From positions 1 through 59,302 of the forward strand of contig JADLGB010000181.1 of the NCBI GenBank assembly GCA_020849535.1: a DNA stretch of 59,302 nucleotides, written 5' to 3'. Origin of the DNA: Candidatus Hydrogenedentota bacterium. GTDB taxonomy: Bacteria; Hydrogenedentota; Hydrogenedentia; Hydrogenedentales; SLHB01. Positions 17,725 through 27,486 of this stretch are shown here, one piece after another; the first letter of the stretch is position 1; each line of letters opens with the position of its first letter. Made by a program: the position numbers and the translations under genes. Under the pieces are notes generated by a model that was not told the origin of the DNA, searched no databases, and saw nothing but the letters and a program-made list of their open reading frames with translations.

Positions 17725-20700
17725 AACTCACCGACCACGCCGTAGATAAAAGCACGACCGTCATCGTACTGCTGGTGGTCATCACGGTGGCAGGACTCTT
17801 CAGCTACCAGGTGCTGCCGCGCGAATCCAACCCGGAAGTCATCGTCCCATTCATCAACGTCACGGTGACGTACGAGGGTGTTACCCCCGGCGACATGGAG
17901 TCCCTCGTCACGCTTCCGATTGAACGCAAGCTGACGGGGCTCTCAGGTGTCAAAGAGATCACCTCCACGAGCGTGGAAGGGGTCTCCAACATCGTGATTG
18001 AGTTCCAGGCCAACACCGTCATCGAGGATGCACTTCAGAAGGTCCGGGACAAAGTTGACCTCGCCAAGCAGGATCTGCCGGAGGATGCCGACGATCCCAT
18101 CATCAGCGAGATCAATCTCAGCGAAATCCCCATCATGCTCCTGTCGCTCACGGGCAATGTGAGTCTTCCGGCCCTCAACGAAATCGCGGAGGACCTGGAG
18201 GACAGGATCGAGGCGATTCCCGGCGTGCTCGATGTCCAGATCATCGGGGGCGTGGAGCGCGAAATCCAGATCGAAGTCGATCCTGACCGTGTCGCCGAGT
18301 ACGGCATTTCTCTGGCTGACCTGGTCGAGATCACGCGGCTGGAAAACGTCAACACTCCTGGAGGGGCCATGGACCTCGGCGAAGCCAAGTTCCTCATGCG
18401 TACCCCCGGAGAATTCCGCACTCCAGACGAGCTTACAGGGCTGGTGGTCAAAGTGGGTCCAGAGGGGGCCGTTTACCTGCGCGATGTCGCCACGGTCAGG
18501 GATGGCTTCAAGGATGTCGACAGCATCAGCCGGGTCGATGGGAAACCCGCGGTGACTTTGACGGTCTCCAAGCGTACCGGCGAAAACATCATCGAGATCG
18601 CCGGACGGGTGAATGAAGAACTCGATGAGGCGCAACGTGACATGCCCGGCGGCATCGAGGTCGCCGTCACCTGGGATGAATCCACCTTCGTGCGCGACAT
18701 GGTTGCCGAACTCGAAAACAGCATCCTGAGCGGGCTCATTTTGGTGGTCTCGGTCATCCTCGTCTTCCTCGGTTTGGGTAACGCGCTCTTCGTGGCGCTT
18801 GCCATTCCCGTCTCCATGTTCATTACGTTCTTCGTGCTCCATCTTTTCGGCGTGACCCTTAATATGGTTGTGCTGTTCAGCCTGATCCTCGCCCTCGGGA
18901 TGCTCGTGGACAACGGCATCGTCGTGATCGAGAACATCCACCGGCACATGCAACTGGGTATGGACCGCATCACCGCCGCGAAGAAGGGCGTGGACGAGGT
19001 GGCTTGGCCCATCATCGGTTCGACGCTCACGACCGTTGCCGCGTTCGTGCCGATGTTCTTCTGGCCCGGCATCTGGGGCGAGTTCATGGTGTACCTTCCG
19101 TTGACGGTCACGTTGACCCTCTCCGCGTCACTGTTTGTCGGTCTCATAGTCAACCCCGCATTGGCGGGACGGTACATGAACACGCGCCACCGGCTCGGGC
19201 ACGATGGCAAGGTTAAACGCCACCGGTTCATGCATGCGTACGCCGCACTGCTGCGGGCCTCCATCCGCTGGCGCGCCGTTACGATGACGTTGGCGATTAC
19301 CATGCTTGTAGCGATATCCGCTGAATTTCTGTCTACGGCGGAAGTGGAGTTTACGCCCACCATCGAACCGCCGCAGGCGGACATCGATATCGAGTGTCCC
19401 GAGGGAACGAATCTCGCCACTTCCGACGCTTACGTGCGCCAGGTAGAAGCTATCCTCCAGCCGTACAAAGACAATATTGAGCACATCATCGCCAACGTGG
19501 GGTCCCAAGGACCAAGCCTCTATGGCGAGCGCAGGGCGAACACGACGCATCTCAGCCGCATTACCCTGGACTTCCCGAAGCTGGAGGACTGCACGATCCT
19601 CCCGAGCGAAATCGTGGAGAACGTGCGCCGCGATGTGGCCGGTATCACAGGCGCGGAAGTCCGTATCGAAAAGATGGCGATGGGGCCGCCCACGGGGCCT
19701 CCGGTCAACATTGAGATTCGCGGCGACGACTTTGACGAGCTGGCCCGGCTTGCGAAGGAGATACGCGAGCATATCAAGAAAGTGCCAGGACTCGTCGATC
19801 TGCGCGACGACTACAGCAAAGGCAAGCCCGAGGTCCGCGTCGTTGTCGATCGCCAGGAAGCCTGGAAGACCGGCATGAACACGTCGCTCATCGGTATCAC
19901 GGTGCAGGCCGCGGTCGATGGTCGTAAGGCAGGCGACTACCGGGAAGGGGATGAAGAATACGACGTCATCGTGCGTTTCCCTCAATCGTTCCGGGAGGAC
20001 CTGTCGAATATCGAATCCATGAATCTCATCAATCTGGCGGGCCAGGCGATTCCCTTGTCCAGCGTGGCCCAGATTGAACAAGGCGCCGGACTCGGCATCA
20101 TCAAGCGCATCGATCGCATGCGCACCGTGACGGTGTCCGCGGATGTCGAGGCGGGTAAGCGTGCGCCCGAGGTCTTGGGTTTGGTTCAGGATCAAATGAA
20201 GTCGTTCGAGCTGCCTGCGGGCTACACCGTGGCCTACACCGGTGAGAATGAAGACACCGAAGAAACGGAGGCATTTCTCGGGCGGGCATTCGTTGCCGCA
20301 TTGCTGCTCATCGCGCTGGTGCTGGTGGCCCAGTTCAACTCGATCATGCAGCCGCTGATCATCATGACCTCGGTCATCCTCTCGCTGGCAGGCGTATTCT
20401 GGGGCTTGTATCTCTGCGATCTGCCTTTCGGCATCCTCATGACCGGAATTGGGGTCATCAGTCTCGCGGGTGTCGTCGTCAACAACGCTATCGTGCTGCT
20501 CGATTTCATCAACCAATTGCGAGCGAGGGGCATGTCAATGGAAGACGCGGTGGTTGAAGCCGGCACCACCCGTTTCCGCCCCGTGATGCTGACCGCCGTG
20601 ACGACGATACTCGGTCTCGTCCCCATGGCGCTGGGCATCAGCTTCGACTTCCGGGAATGGCACTGGACCGTTGGCGGCGAATCCAGCCAGTGGTGGGGTT

Positions 20701-20858
20701 CGATGGCGGTCGCGGTGATCTTTGGACTCGGATTCGCAACGATTCTCACCCTGATCGTGGTGCCCACCCTCTACACGTACACGGCCCACATCGCCGAATG
20801 GGTGACTGCTTCGCCAAAAGACCCCGAGTCCGCCGCAACCGAGGCGGTCGCAAAATGA
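17721..20858 (+). CDS. RND family efflux permease
   Basis: Inner-membrane proton-driven exporter of the AcrB/HAE type, 1045 residues, the normal length. Twelve membrane helices are arranged as 1+5+1+5 around two large periplasmic loops. The proton-relay helix 4 reads GMLVDNGIVVIENI: the first relay Asp is present but the second is Asn, as in a number of pumps outside Proteobacteria. The N-terminus starts at GTG overlapping the adaptor stop. Substrates cannot be predicted. It probably forms one operon with the adaptor and perhaps with the membrane proteins that follow. Confidence 0.95.
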   Translation: MKLTDHAVDKSTTVIVLLVVITVAGLFSYQVLPRESNPEVIVPFINVTVTYEGVTPGDMESLVTLPIERKLTGLSGVKEITSTSVEGVSNIVIEFQANTVIEDALQKVRDKVDLAKQDLPEDADDPIISEINLSEIPIMLLSLTGNVSLPALNEIAEDLEDRIEAIPGVLDVQIIGGVEREIQIEVDPDRVAEYGISLADLVEITRLENVNTPGGAMDLGEAKFLMRTPGEFRTPDELTGLVVKVGPEGAVYLRDVATVRDGFKDVDSISRVDGKPAVTLTVSKRTGENIIEIAGRVNEELDEAQRDMPGGIEVAVTWDESTFVRDMVAELENSILSGLILVVSVILVFLGLGNALFVALAIPVSMFITFFVLHLFGVTLNMVVLFSLILALGMLVDNGIVVIENIHRHMQLGMDRITAAKKGVDEVAWPIIGSTLTTVAAFVPMFFWPGIWGEFMVYLPLTVTLTLSASLFVGLIVNPALAGRYMNTRHRLGHDGKVKRHRFMHAYAALLRASIRWRAVTMTLAITMLVAISAEFLSTAEVEFTPTIEPPQADIDIECPEGTNLATSDAYVRQVEAILQPYKDNIEHIIANVGSQGPSLYGERRANTTHLSRITLDFPKLEDCTILPSEIVENVRRDVAGITGAEVRIEKMAMGPPTGPPVNIEIRGDDFDELARLAKEIREHIKKVPGLVDLRDDYSKGKPEVRVVVDRQEAWKTGMNTSLIGITVQAAVDGRKAGDYREGDEEYDVIVRFPQSFREDLSNIESMNLINLAGQAIPLSSVAQIEQGAGLGIIKRIDRMRTVTVSADVEAGKRAPEVLGLVQDQMKSFELPAGYTVAYTGENEDTEETEAFLGRAFVAALLLIALVLVAQFNSIMQPLIIMTSVILSLAGVFWGLYLCDLPFGILMTGIGVISLAGVVVNNAIVLLDFINQLRARGMSMEDAVVEAGTTRFRPVMLTAVTTILGLVPMALGISFDFREWHWTVGGESSQWWGSMAVAVIFGLGFATILTLIVVPTLYTYTAHIAEWVTASPKDPESAATEAVAK

Positions 20859-20901
20859 GCCCCACGCGGGTGCCGGCGACACGCAGAGCCCGCCGAAGCA
20901 C

Positions 20902-22476
20902 ATGGTCACCCTCCTGATACGGCCGCCAACGAAATCCACACTTGCCCTCGCGGTCTCGTCTTTGGTCATTCTTGCAGGGGTGGCGATGCTTGTGTGGGGC
21001 AGCGGCGCCACGTTTGAGGGCGAAATGCGCATCGCCGCGGGCTCTTTCGAAAGCGTTGCGATCCGCCCCGCGGCACCCCCCATGAACGCAGCGCCCCGCC
21101 TGGCAGCCCCCGCGATGGAAACCATGCCAGGCGCGGACCTTCCTCTTAACCACCTCTCCAGCGGCGGAGAGTGGATCGAACCCAACCGCTACTATGACGC
21201 AGTCCCCCTGCCCTTCGCGGTGTCCGTCGTGTCAGCGCGAGAATTGCGGCCGCGCGCCAATTCTGGGCGCATAGCCGTGCGCGAGGGCGAGAACACGGCG
21301 GCGTACAATTCCATCGCAGGGACTTCAATTCCCGTGCAGGCTGTCACGGGGAAGGTCGTAGCGGTCCAACCCTGGTCTGGTCTCGTTGCCGCCTCGGGCA
21401 ATCCACCGATGGCGGCCCTAGCCATTGCATCGCGGAAGGGTGAAACGTCCAGAGACGTCCTGCTTCCCGGCGGATCCTGGGTTCGCGTGGATGATAGGGC
21501 CGGCCTCTTCTTCGCCTGGGTCTCCTCTGAGGCCGATGCGCGTTCGCTGCTTGACGAAGGGCAGGGCGAAGCCCCAAGCGCGCGATGGGGCGCGGTCGAT
21601 CGCGGCGAGACCAGTTGGCTGCGCACGTTTGAGCCGGGCAGTGGCCTGGTACTCTCGGATGGAACCTCGATCACCTTGTTGCGCCGCGAAGGGGCACGAG
21701 CCGCGGAAGGGGAGCGCGCTCCGTTTATCGAGGTGGAAATCGCCGGGAAGATCGGCGCATCGCGACACCGGATTCCCGTAAACGCAATCGATCCCAACGT
21801 GCCGGTCCGCTATGAGGACGTGTCTCTCATGCCCGTGGCCATCCGCGTGGTGTCCTGGGAGAAGAATGCCGCGCTCGTTCAGATCACCGGGTACGGCCTG
21901 GAGCCGGTTGAGCGCCGGCTGGGGGAAGGCGAGCGGCTCGAGCTGGAACCAGAGGGTCTTTCGATTCGCTTGGACGCCACCCTGCCCGGGGCAGTCGCCG
22001 TGTTGCCCGGCAGCACCAGCAGGCTGGAAGCGCTCGTGGCGTTTCCGGGGCGCACCGTCCGCTTGCTGGAGGGACGGCCCGCCGAATTCAACGGTGCACG
22101 CCTCACCTTCACCGCCGAAGTGGAGCCTGCGCGCATTGTGTATGAACTTGCGTTGACTGAAGCGGACGGCACCACACAGCGCCACCATCTTGGAGCCGGC
22201 GAATCCATCCGCCCGCGAGGCTGGATTATTCGCCAGAAGCCTACGAGGGCCACCTCGACGGAATTGGCGGACCTCGTCGTCACGTACGCTCCCGCCCAAT
22301 ATGCGAAGTGGGGGGGAGCGGTGTGCCTCGTCATTGCGCTAGGAACTTGGTGCTTTCTGATTGTCAGGAGGTTCCGGTCCCACACCTGCCGCCTTGATTC
22401 CATCCCGCGCGCAGATTCCACTATACTGACGGATGACCATGTATCCGGGCACCGCAGAGAGAGGATTACGCAGTGA
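20902..22476 (+). CDS. Hypothetical double-anchored membrane protein
   Basis: Unrecognised 524-residue protein. A hydrophobic helix near each end (about 13-35 and 472-492) brackets a beta-rich extracytoplasmic domain of about 430 residues. The layout, and the short motif before the last helix, faintly recall ResB-like cytochrome c biogenesis proteins, but the resemblance is weak and I give no function. It starts 43 bp after the RND pump and its stop overlaps the GTG of the next gene by four bases, so it is likely co-expressed with the TPR membrane protein. Confidence 0.65.
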   Translation: MVTLLIRPPTKSTLALAVSSLVILAGVAMLVWGSGATFEGEMRIAAGSFESVAIRPAAPPMNAAPRLAAPAMETMPGADLPLNHLSSGGEWIEPNRYYDAVPLPFAVSVVSARELRPRANSGRIAVREGENTAAYNSIAGTSIPVQAVTGKVVAVQPWSGLVAASGNPPMAALAIASRKGETSRDVLLPGGSWVRVDDRAGLFFAWVSSEADARSLLDEGQGEAPSARWGAVDRGETSWLRTFEPGSGLVLSDGTSITLLRREGARAAEGERAPFIEVEIAGKIGASRHRIPVNAIDPNVPVRYEDVSLMPVAIRVVSWEKNAALVQITGYGLEPVERRLGEGERLELEPEGLSIRLDATLPGAVAVLPGSTSRLEALVAFPGRTVRLLEGRPAEFNGARLTFTAEVEPARIVYELALTEADGTTQRHHLGAGESIRPRGWIIRQKPTRATSTELADLVVTYAPAQYAKWGGAVCLVIALGTWCFLIVRRFRSHTCRLDSIPRADSTILTDDHVSGHRRERITQ

Positions 22477-25058
22477 CTGAAGAAGCATCTGAAGACGCGT
22501 TGATCGACAAGGAACCGGAACAGGAAGCTTCGCCCGTTTCCAGCGATTCGGTGCAGCAGCAGGACGAAGAATCCACAGGTGATGCCGCGCTCGATAAACG
22601 CCTTTCCGAGCCCGTCTTCCAAGGGATTCAAGGGATCGACACCGCGCAGATCTGGATATCCGCATTCCTGATCGCGGTCCTTGGCGTCATTGTGTATTCC
22701 GGTATCTTCTCGAGCCCGTTCCACTATCTCGATCAAGTGGTTGTCCGGGACAATCCCGCTGCCCATCGTGTGGCAACGCTTCCGGAAGCCCTGGCTGTGG
22801 AACCTTCCGCGCCGCTTCCAATGCTGACCATCGCCTTGACCTGGAACCTCTTCGGGGAGTCCCCTCTGCCGTTCCATGTGGTCAACGTCCTGCTGCATGT
22901 GCTGAATGCCGTGCTCTTGTATCTGCTTTGCCGCCGCCTGCTTCCCGCGGGCACGCCCGAGCCCATCCCCATGCTGGCGGGTCTCTTCATGGCGCTGCAC
23001 CCGCTGAATACGGAGAGCGTCAACTACATCGTCGGCCGCGGCCCCCTCATGGTGACGTTTTTCGCGTTGCTTACGCTTTCCCTGTTCTCAGGCGCCGTGC
23101 GTCGCGAGGACGGTCTCTGCCACGTCCGTCTGGGATTGTCCATGCTGTGCATGCTGCTGGCGTGGGCTTGCGACTCCTCCGCGGCGCTGCTGCCACCGCT
23201 CCTTCTCGCCCTTGATTGGGTGCTGCATGGCCCTGGCATCGGAAAGCGCCTGCTGGTCCACGCGGCCTATTGGGCGGCGATGGTGGTGCTGATCGGAGCC
23301 TCCTGGGCTGCGCAGGACAGCGGCCCCGATTTCAACACCCTGGTGAGCGAGCATCCCGGTGTCACTTCGGATGATCGGGCCGATGCCTTCATGACGGGGA
23401 TGGGCCTGACGGCGAGCCTTGCCCCACAGACCCTCGACCACAATATGCCGGCGAAGACCGCCAGCAGCCTGCTGAATCAGTCGATGCCCGCGCCGGTCGT
23501 GGCCGTGAATGCGGCGGCGCTGCTTGGTGTCGCGGTCGTGTTGTTGCTTTATCGATCCTTCGCGGGCTTGGGACTGCTGTGGTATGGAGCATCCCTCGCG
23601 TGGGGCGCCTATTCCATTACCGCCGAGGTCCCCTTTTCTGAAAGGCTCCTGTATTTGCCAATGGCCGGCATTATTCTGGTCATCCCCTGGCTGATTTCCA
23701 AGGCCACGGGGAAAAAGGTTCCGATGATTTCTGCTGGCGTCGCCGCGGCGATCCTGTTGCTGGCCGCCGCTTCGGGTACTTTCCTCCGCAACCGTGTGTG
23801 GGCCAACGAGGAATACCTGTGGCAAGACGCGGCGGAGGTGCATCCCGAGTCGCCGCTTCCGCAGCAGCGGCTGGGTACGATTTACTATGGCCGCGGCATG
23901 GCCGCGCTGCAGCAATCCGCCCAGCTCGCGCAGGAGAAGCAGGGCCCTGCGGCCGCGGCCCAGCAGGAACAGGCTCAGCAAGTGTTCGCCCGTGCTGAGG
24001 AGTACCTGAGAGAGGCGCACGAACTAGATCCGCGGGACCCACAGACGAGTTTCCTGCTCGGCAGGACTGTGGCGCTTTTGCGCCGTCCCGATGAAGCATT
24101 GCCGCTATTCATGGATGCCCTTCGACAGGATCCCGCCAATTTCGACTACACGCTGCAGTTGGCCACGTTTCTCGACGGCCGCGCGAGCGCCGCGGGAGGC
24201 ATGAACGATCGGCTCGCCGCTATCGATTACTTCAAGAGGGCGGAACGACTGGGTGACCTGTCGCCAGACGCGCGAACGCAGTTCGCCTCCAGTCTTGCCG
24301 CGACAGGCGATCTGGAGAGCGCCCAGCGTGAACTCGCCCTGGTAGCCGCGTCGTACGATTACAAACCAGCCAAAGACCAGCTTGCCCAGGTGCAGGCGAC
24401 CATGAAAGCACTGGCGGCCATGCAGGCGCGTGCGCGCCAATTGCTCCAGCAGGATCCGCACAGCCCGGAAGGGCTCCGGTTACATGCGGAACAACTGGTG
24501 GGCAGTGGCATGATCCTGCAAGCGACGTACGTGCTCGATCAGCTTCTGCGCAAGTTCCCAGACGACGTCAATGCATGGATCCTCATGGGAATGTGCCGGG
24601 CCATCGTGAACGACCACGCGCACTTCGTCCAGGAATGGCCTAACGCGCCCGCAAGTCCGCCGGGGCAGCCTTCTCCATGGATCGACCTCGCCCGCCGTTG
24701 CGCGGCCAACGGGCGTTGGGATGCCTCGCGTGCCTACCTCGAGTTTGCCGCCGGGCGCACACCAGAAGCCGCCCTGCCCCTCGTGGCGCTCGCGGAATTC
24801 GCCTTGAGCTTCCAGGCGGGCGCGCTCGCCACGCAATACCTGGATGAGGCCACGAAGCTCTACCCGGAAAGTCCGCGGCCCTGGATCATGTTGTGCGACA
24901 TCGCCGTCTCCAGCCAGAATTTGAATTCCGCCCGCGAGTACTTGGCCGAGGCGGAAGAGCGCGGCGCGGACGCCCAGCAGGTGGCTGAGCGACGCGCCAA
25001 GATCGGTGAGGCTCCCGTGCAGGAACAGCCGGACGCGTTCAAGTCCGTGTTGCGCTGA
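22473..25058 (+). CDS. Polytopic membrane protein with TPR repeats (TMTC-like)
   Basis: An 861-residue protein. After an acidic cytoplasmic N-terminus (1-55), about ten hydrophobic segments (60-430) resemble the membrane core of TMTC/PMT-type O-mannosyltransferases, including the family-like HVVNVLLHVLNAVLLY block. The C-terminal half (440-850) is TPR-like, with repeats such as ELDPRDPQTSFLLGRT and further helices. Eukaryotic TMTC proteins are mannosyltransferases, but bacterial homologues are mostly untested. The acidic catalytic motif after the first helix is not clear here, so activity is uncertain. It begins with a GTG overlapping the previous stop. Confidence 0.7.
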   Translation: MTEEASEDALIDKEPEQEASPVSSDSVQQQDEESTGDAALDKRLSEPVFQGIQGIDTAQIWISAFLIAVLGVIVYSGIFSSPFHYLDQVVVRDNPAAHRVATLPEALAVEPSAPLPMLTIALTWNLFGESPLPFHVVNVLLHVLNAVLLYLLCRRLLPAGTPEPIPMLAGLFMALHPLNTESVNYIVGRGPLMVTFFALLTLSLFSGAVRREDGLCHVRLGLSMLCMLLAWACDSSAALLPPLLLALDWVLHGPGIGKRLLVHAAYWAAMVVLIGASWAAQDSGPDFNTLVSEHPGVTSDDRADAFMTGMGLTASLAPQTLDHNMPAKTASSLLNQSMPAPVVAVNAAALLGVAVVLLLYRSFAGLGLLWYGASLAWGAYSITAEVPFSERLLYLPMAGIILVIPWLISKATGKKVPMISAGVAAAILLLAAASGTFLRNRVWANEEYLWQDAAEVHPESPLPQQRLGTIYYGRGMAALQQSAQLAQEKQGPAAAAQQEQAQQVFARAEEYLREAHELDPRDPQTSFLLGRTVALLRRPDEALPLFMDALRQDPANFDYTLQLATFLDGRASAAGGMNDRLAAIDYFKRAERLGDLSPDARTQFASSLAATGDLESAQRELALVAASYDYKPAKDQLAQVQATMKALAAMQARARQLLQQDPHSPEGLRLHAEQLVGSGMILQATYVLDQLLRKFPDDVNAWILMGMCRAIVNDHAHFVQEWPNAPASPPGQPSPWIDLARRCAANGRWDASRAYLEFAAGRTPEAALPLVALAEFALSFQAGALATQYLDEATKLYPESPRPWIMLCDIAVSSQNLNSAREYLAEAEERGADAQQVAERRAKIGEAPVQEQPDAFKSVLR

Positions 25059-25101
25059 TGGCCCGCCGATGCGGGTCCTCAAACGATGAGTGGGAGGGAC
25101 C

Positions 25102-25785
25102 TTGAGTAGCGAGACACTGGAAATCTGCATCAAGTTCGCGCTGGCGCTGTTGCTCTCTGGCCTGCTCGGACTCGAACGCGAGCGCAAAGGGCGCGCCGCG
25201 GGACTACGCACCCACGTGGTCGTATGCCTGGGTTCGACCTTGGCCATGATTGTCTCGGATCTACTTGCCGCCGAATGGACGGCCACGGGCGCGCCCATCT
25301 GGCTCGACCGGGGCCGGATCGCCGCGGGCATCGTGACCGGTATCGGATTCATCGGCGCGGGTACGATCATCAACGTGGGCAGCATCCACCGCGGTCTCAC
25401 CACCGCCGCCATGCTGTGGTTTGTCGCCGTGCTCGGCATCGCCATCGGCGTGGGGTTTTACAGGGTCGCCATCCTCGGAACTTTCTTCGCCCTGTTCACC
25501 GTCCTCGCGCTCGAACGCGTCTCGGAGAGTCTACCAGCCCGGATCCAGTTCGTTTTGTCCATCCGGCTCGCAGGTACCGCCCAACGTGTGGCTGATATCG
25601 AGCGCTTCATCGAAGCACAGGGTTACCGTGTGGTCGCCTCCCGGCTGCGCGTGACCGTGGAGGATCACGAACGCGTTGACATGACCTTTGACATTCTCTC
25701 CAAGAAACGCCACCCGGTCGAAGAACTCGTTGCACGCATCCAGCAGGAATGCCCGGGCGCACTCCGGGTCACCATCGAGCGCTGA
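25102..25785 (+). CDS. MgtC/SapB family membrane protein
   Basis: MgtC-family protein of 227 residues with about five hydrophobic helices, then a C-terminal ACT-like domain (160-225). The family signatures LSGLLGLERERKGRAAGLRTH and GIGFIGAGTIIN are present. MgtC proteins affect magnesium homeostasis, F-ATPase and growth in low magnesium in pathogens; the role in free-living bacteria is unclear. I choose the TTG at 25102, with GGGAGGGA five bases before it; a GTG at 25090 is possible but would overlap this ribosome binding site. Confidence 0.9.
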   Translation: MSSETLEICIKFALALLLSGLLGLERERKGRAAGLRTHVVVCLGSTLAMIVSDLLAAEWTATGAPIWLDRGRIAAGIVTGIGFIGAGTIINVGSIHRGLTTAAMLWFVAVLGIAIGVGFYRVAILGTFFALFTVLALERVSESLPARIQFVLSIRLAGTAQRVADIERFIEAQGYRVVASRLRVTVEDHERVDMTFDILSKKRHPVEELVARIQQECPGALRVTIER

Positions 25786-25819
25786 CGCGGTTCTCTATCC
25801 TCAGCAAGAAGTGCTGCCT

Positions 25820-25848
25820 GGAGCGCCGGCATCCCTGCCGGCTCCTGG
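25820..25848. repeat. Dispersed GC palindrome, copy 1
   Basis: A GGAGCGCCGGCATCCC core with the inverted partner GCCGGCTC. The first 25 bases are identical to 38259-38283. Both copies are intergenic, which marks them as members of a dispersed repeat family. Confidence 0.7.
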
Positions 25849-25912
25849 AATCCAGGAAGCCTGCAAGCAAACCGATGTCCTGAAGAATTGGACACAGGCG
25901 GGGGCCTGTCTC

Positions 25913-25988
25913 TGTAGCGCAGGCGTTTCGCCTGCATTCTTGTCGCCTCACGCACCCGGAAGAATGCAGGCGAGACGCCTGCGCTACA
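25913..25988. repeat. Long inverted repeat (29-bp arms)
   Basis: Arms at 25913-25941 and 25960-25988 are inverted copies with one mismatch in 29, separated by 18 bp. The core word is GCAGGCG..CGCCTGC. No transposase is nearby. It is REP- or MITE-like and may also act as an mRNA 3' stem. Confidence 0.85.
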
Positions 25989-26120
25989 TGCCCTGCCTTA
26001 CATCCTGATGGGTGTCCTTGGGTGTGACATGTCATCCGGTGTAATCTACTGCCTACCCGGTTTGGCTGCGGCGCGTCCGCATGGCAGTCCTCTGCAGCAC
26101 TTCGTCAAGGAGACGTCCCT

Positions 26121-27266
26121 ATGCTCTTCCAAGCTGTCCTGTTTACTTGCGCGCTCGTGGCGCAAGACAATGCCCTGCCCGAGTCCTGCATCGACCGCAC
26201 CGCCCTCGTTGTACACGCCTGCCTTGGCGACCTGCCTTCTATGCAAGCGCCTGCGGATGCCGCGGCACAGCGCTTGGCGGCAGGGGGGAAGCTGTGGGCA
26301 ACCGGGCAACCTTCATGGGTCAGTGAGCTTTCCGGCCGCGCAGGCGGCATCATGCTCCTTCAGAACCTGGGCGAAGCCGTTCCCGCGCCCGGTGACGTCG
26401 TGCTGTTCGCGCAGGCGGAGGGCGTGAGTCTACCTCCCGCCGTGCGCGACTCCGGCGCTCTGATCGTCCACTTCGGAGGGCAGCGCCCGGAAGGCGATGC
26501 CGCCTGGTTTCCGAATCACGCGGAAGCGGGGGACATCTCCCCGACGCTGGCGAACATCATTCCGGGTTGGCTGTTTTGCTCGGAACTCGTCGGTGCCTTG
26601 ACCCGGCTCGGCAAAATGCCCGTCATCTTCGAGACCATCGGCCTGCCGGGAGGATTCCCGCGCATCTACGCGTACCAAGCGAAGGGCATACTTTGGCACG
26701 AGACGCATTCCGTACCCGCGATCGCACCCGGTGTGTTGGGCAAGCGATTTGGCGACGGCGTGCTCGCCACACTGAAGCGTGTGGAGAAAGAGGACCGCGC
26801 GGCCCTCGACACCGCGGGCGCGTGGGCCGCCCAGGCGAAGAATGATGGGCACAAAGTGGTCATGTACAGCATGGGCCATTTTCCCCCCGACGAGATCGCC
26901 AAGGGTGAGATCGGAACCCTCTTCGAGTCCGGCACCTGGAACTCCGGGTTCACCTCATCCGCACCGCCCACCGACACCTACGCCGAAGGCGACGTGATCA
27001 TCCACATCGGTTACCAGCACCCGCCGTATGGCCTCTTCGAGAAGGCCCGGCCCGTGGGCGCACGCGTCGTGTACGTGGACATCCTGCGCCATCGTGATTA
27101 CGTCGACGACGAAGGCGTGATCTGGATCGACCCCATGTGGCTCTGGCCTGACGCCATCGTCACCATCGAAGGCTACGACATCCCCGCCATGCCTCCCTCC
27201 GGCATCGTCAACACCGCCATCGCCTGGGAGATCTACCGGCTGGCGGGCGAGGGGATAACCCCTTAA
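26121..27266 (+). CDS. SIS-like (phosphosugar-binding fold) protein, possibly exported
   Basis: A 381-residue protein without a sure family. Two Rossmann-like halves are suggested: one around residues 60-130 and another around 240-350 (KVVMYSMGHF, then GDVIIHIGYQHPP and ARVVYVDI), the strand-loop style of SIS domains that bind phosphosugars. The N-terminus (MLFQAVLFTCALVAQD) could be a short signal peptide. AAGGAG lies eight bases before the ATG, so the start is firm. It stands alone between repeat-rich DNA and the low-GC module. Function unknown; sugar isomerase-type chemistry is a guess. Confidence 0.5.
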   Translation: MLFQAVLFTCALVAQDNALPESCIDRTALVVHACLGDLPSMQAPADAAAQRLAAGGKLWATGQPSWVSELSGRAGGIMLLQNLGEAVPAPGDVVLFAQAEGVSLPPAVRDSGALIVHFGGQRPEGDAAWFPNHAEAGDISPTLANIIPGWLFCSELVGALTRLGKMPVIFETIGLPGGFPRIYAYQAKGILWHETHSVPAIAPGVLGKRFGDGVLATLKRVEKEDRAALDTAGAWAAQAKNDGHKVVMYSMGHFPPDEIAKGEIGTLFESGTWNSGFTSSAPPTDTYAEGDVIIHIGYQHPPYGLFEKARPVGARVVYVDILRHRDYVDDEGVIWIDPMWLWPDAIVTIEGYDIPAMPPSGIVNTAIAWEIYRLAGEGITP

Positions 27267-27486
27267 AAGAGAACAGTGAAGTGCGTAAAAGGCATTCGAG
27301 GCCGCCACTTTCACGTCGCCCCAGCATTTCCCTCGATTTCGCGGAGATGAATCAGAAGAGAGCAGTCGCGCACCAAGAACTAACCAGCCATGAACTAACA
27401 GAGTCGCATTGGAGCAGCCAATTTGGTAACCTCTTGCGTAGAGTGCAGGCACGGGTTGTCGTGATGTGCAAGAACAGGGCTTTTTT

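Larger units (their letters stand above)
25786..26120. other. Intergenic region with palindromic repeats
   Basis: This 335-bp gap after the MgtC gene contains two repeat elements (25820-25848 and 25913-25988) and no credible gene. The element at 25913-25988 could form a long hairpin in the transcript, but no T-run follows, so it is not a classic terminator. Confidence 0.6.

Noticed and set aside
19128..20516. Long minus-strand open frame inside the RND pump gene
   Set aside because: Entirely antisense to a clear RND permease with intact motifs; no ribosome binding site or domain.
22422..22427. TATACT as a promoter -10 for the TPR membrane protein
   Set aside because: Its best -35 (TTGATT) is 22 bp away, and the gene start overlaps the upstream gene, favouring co-transcription.
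25913..25988. Rho-independent terminator
   Set aside because: Strong stem but no T-run on either strand after it.
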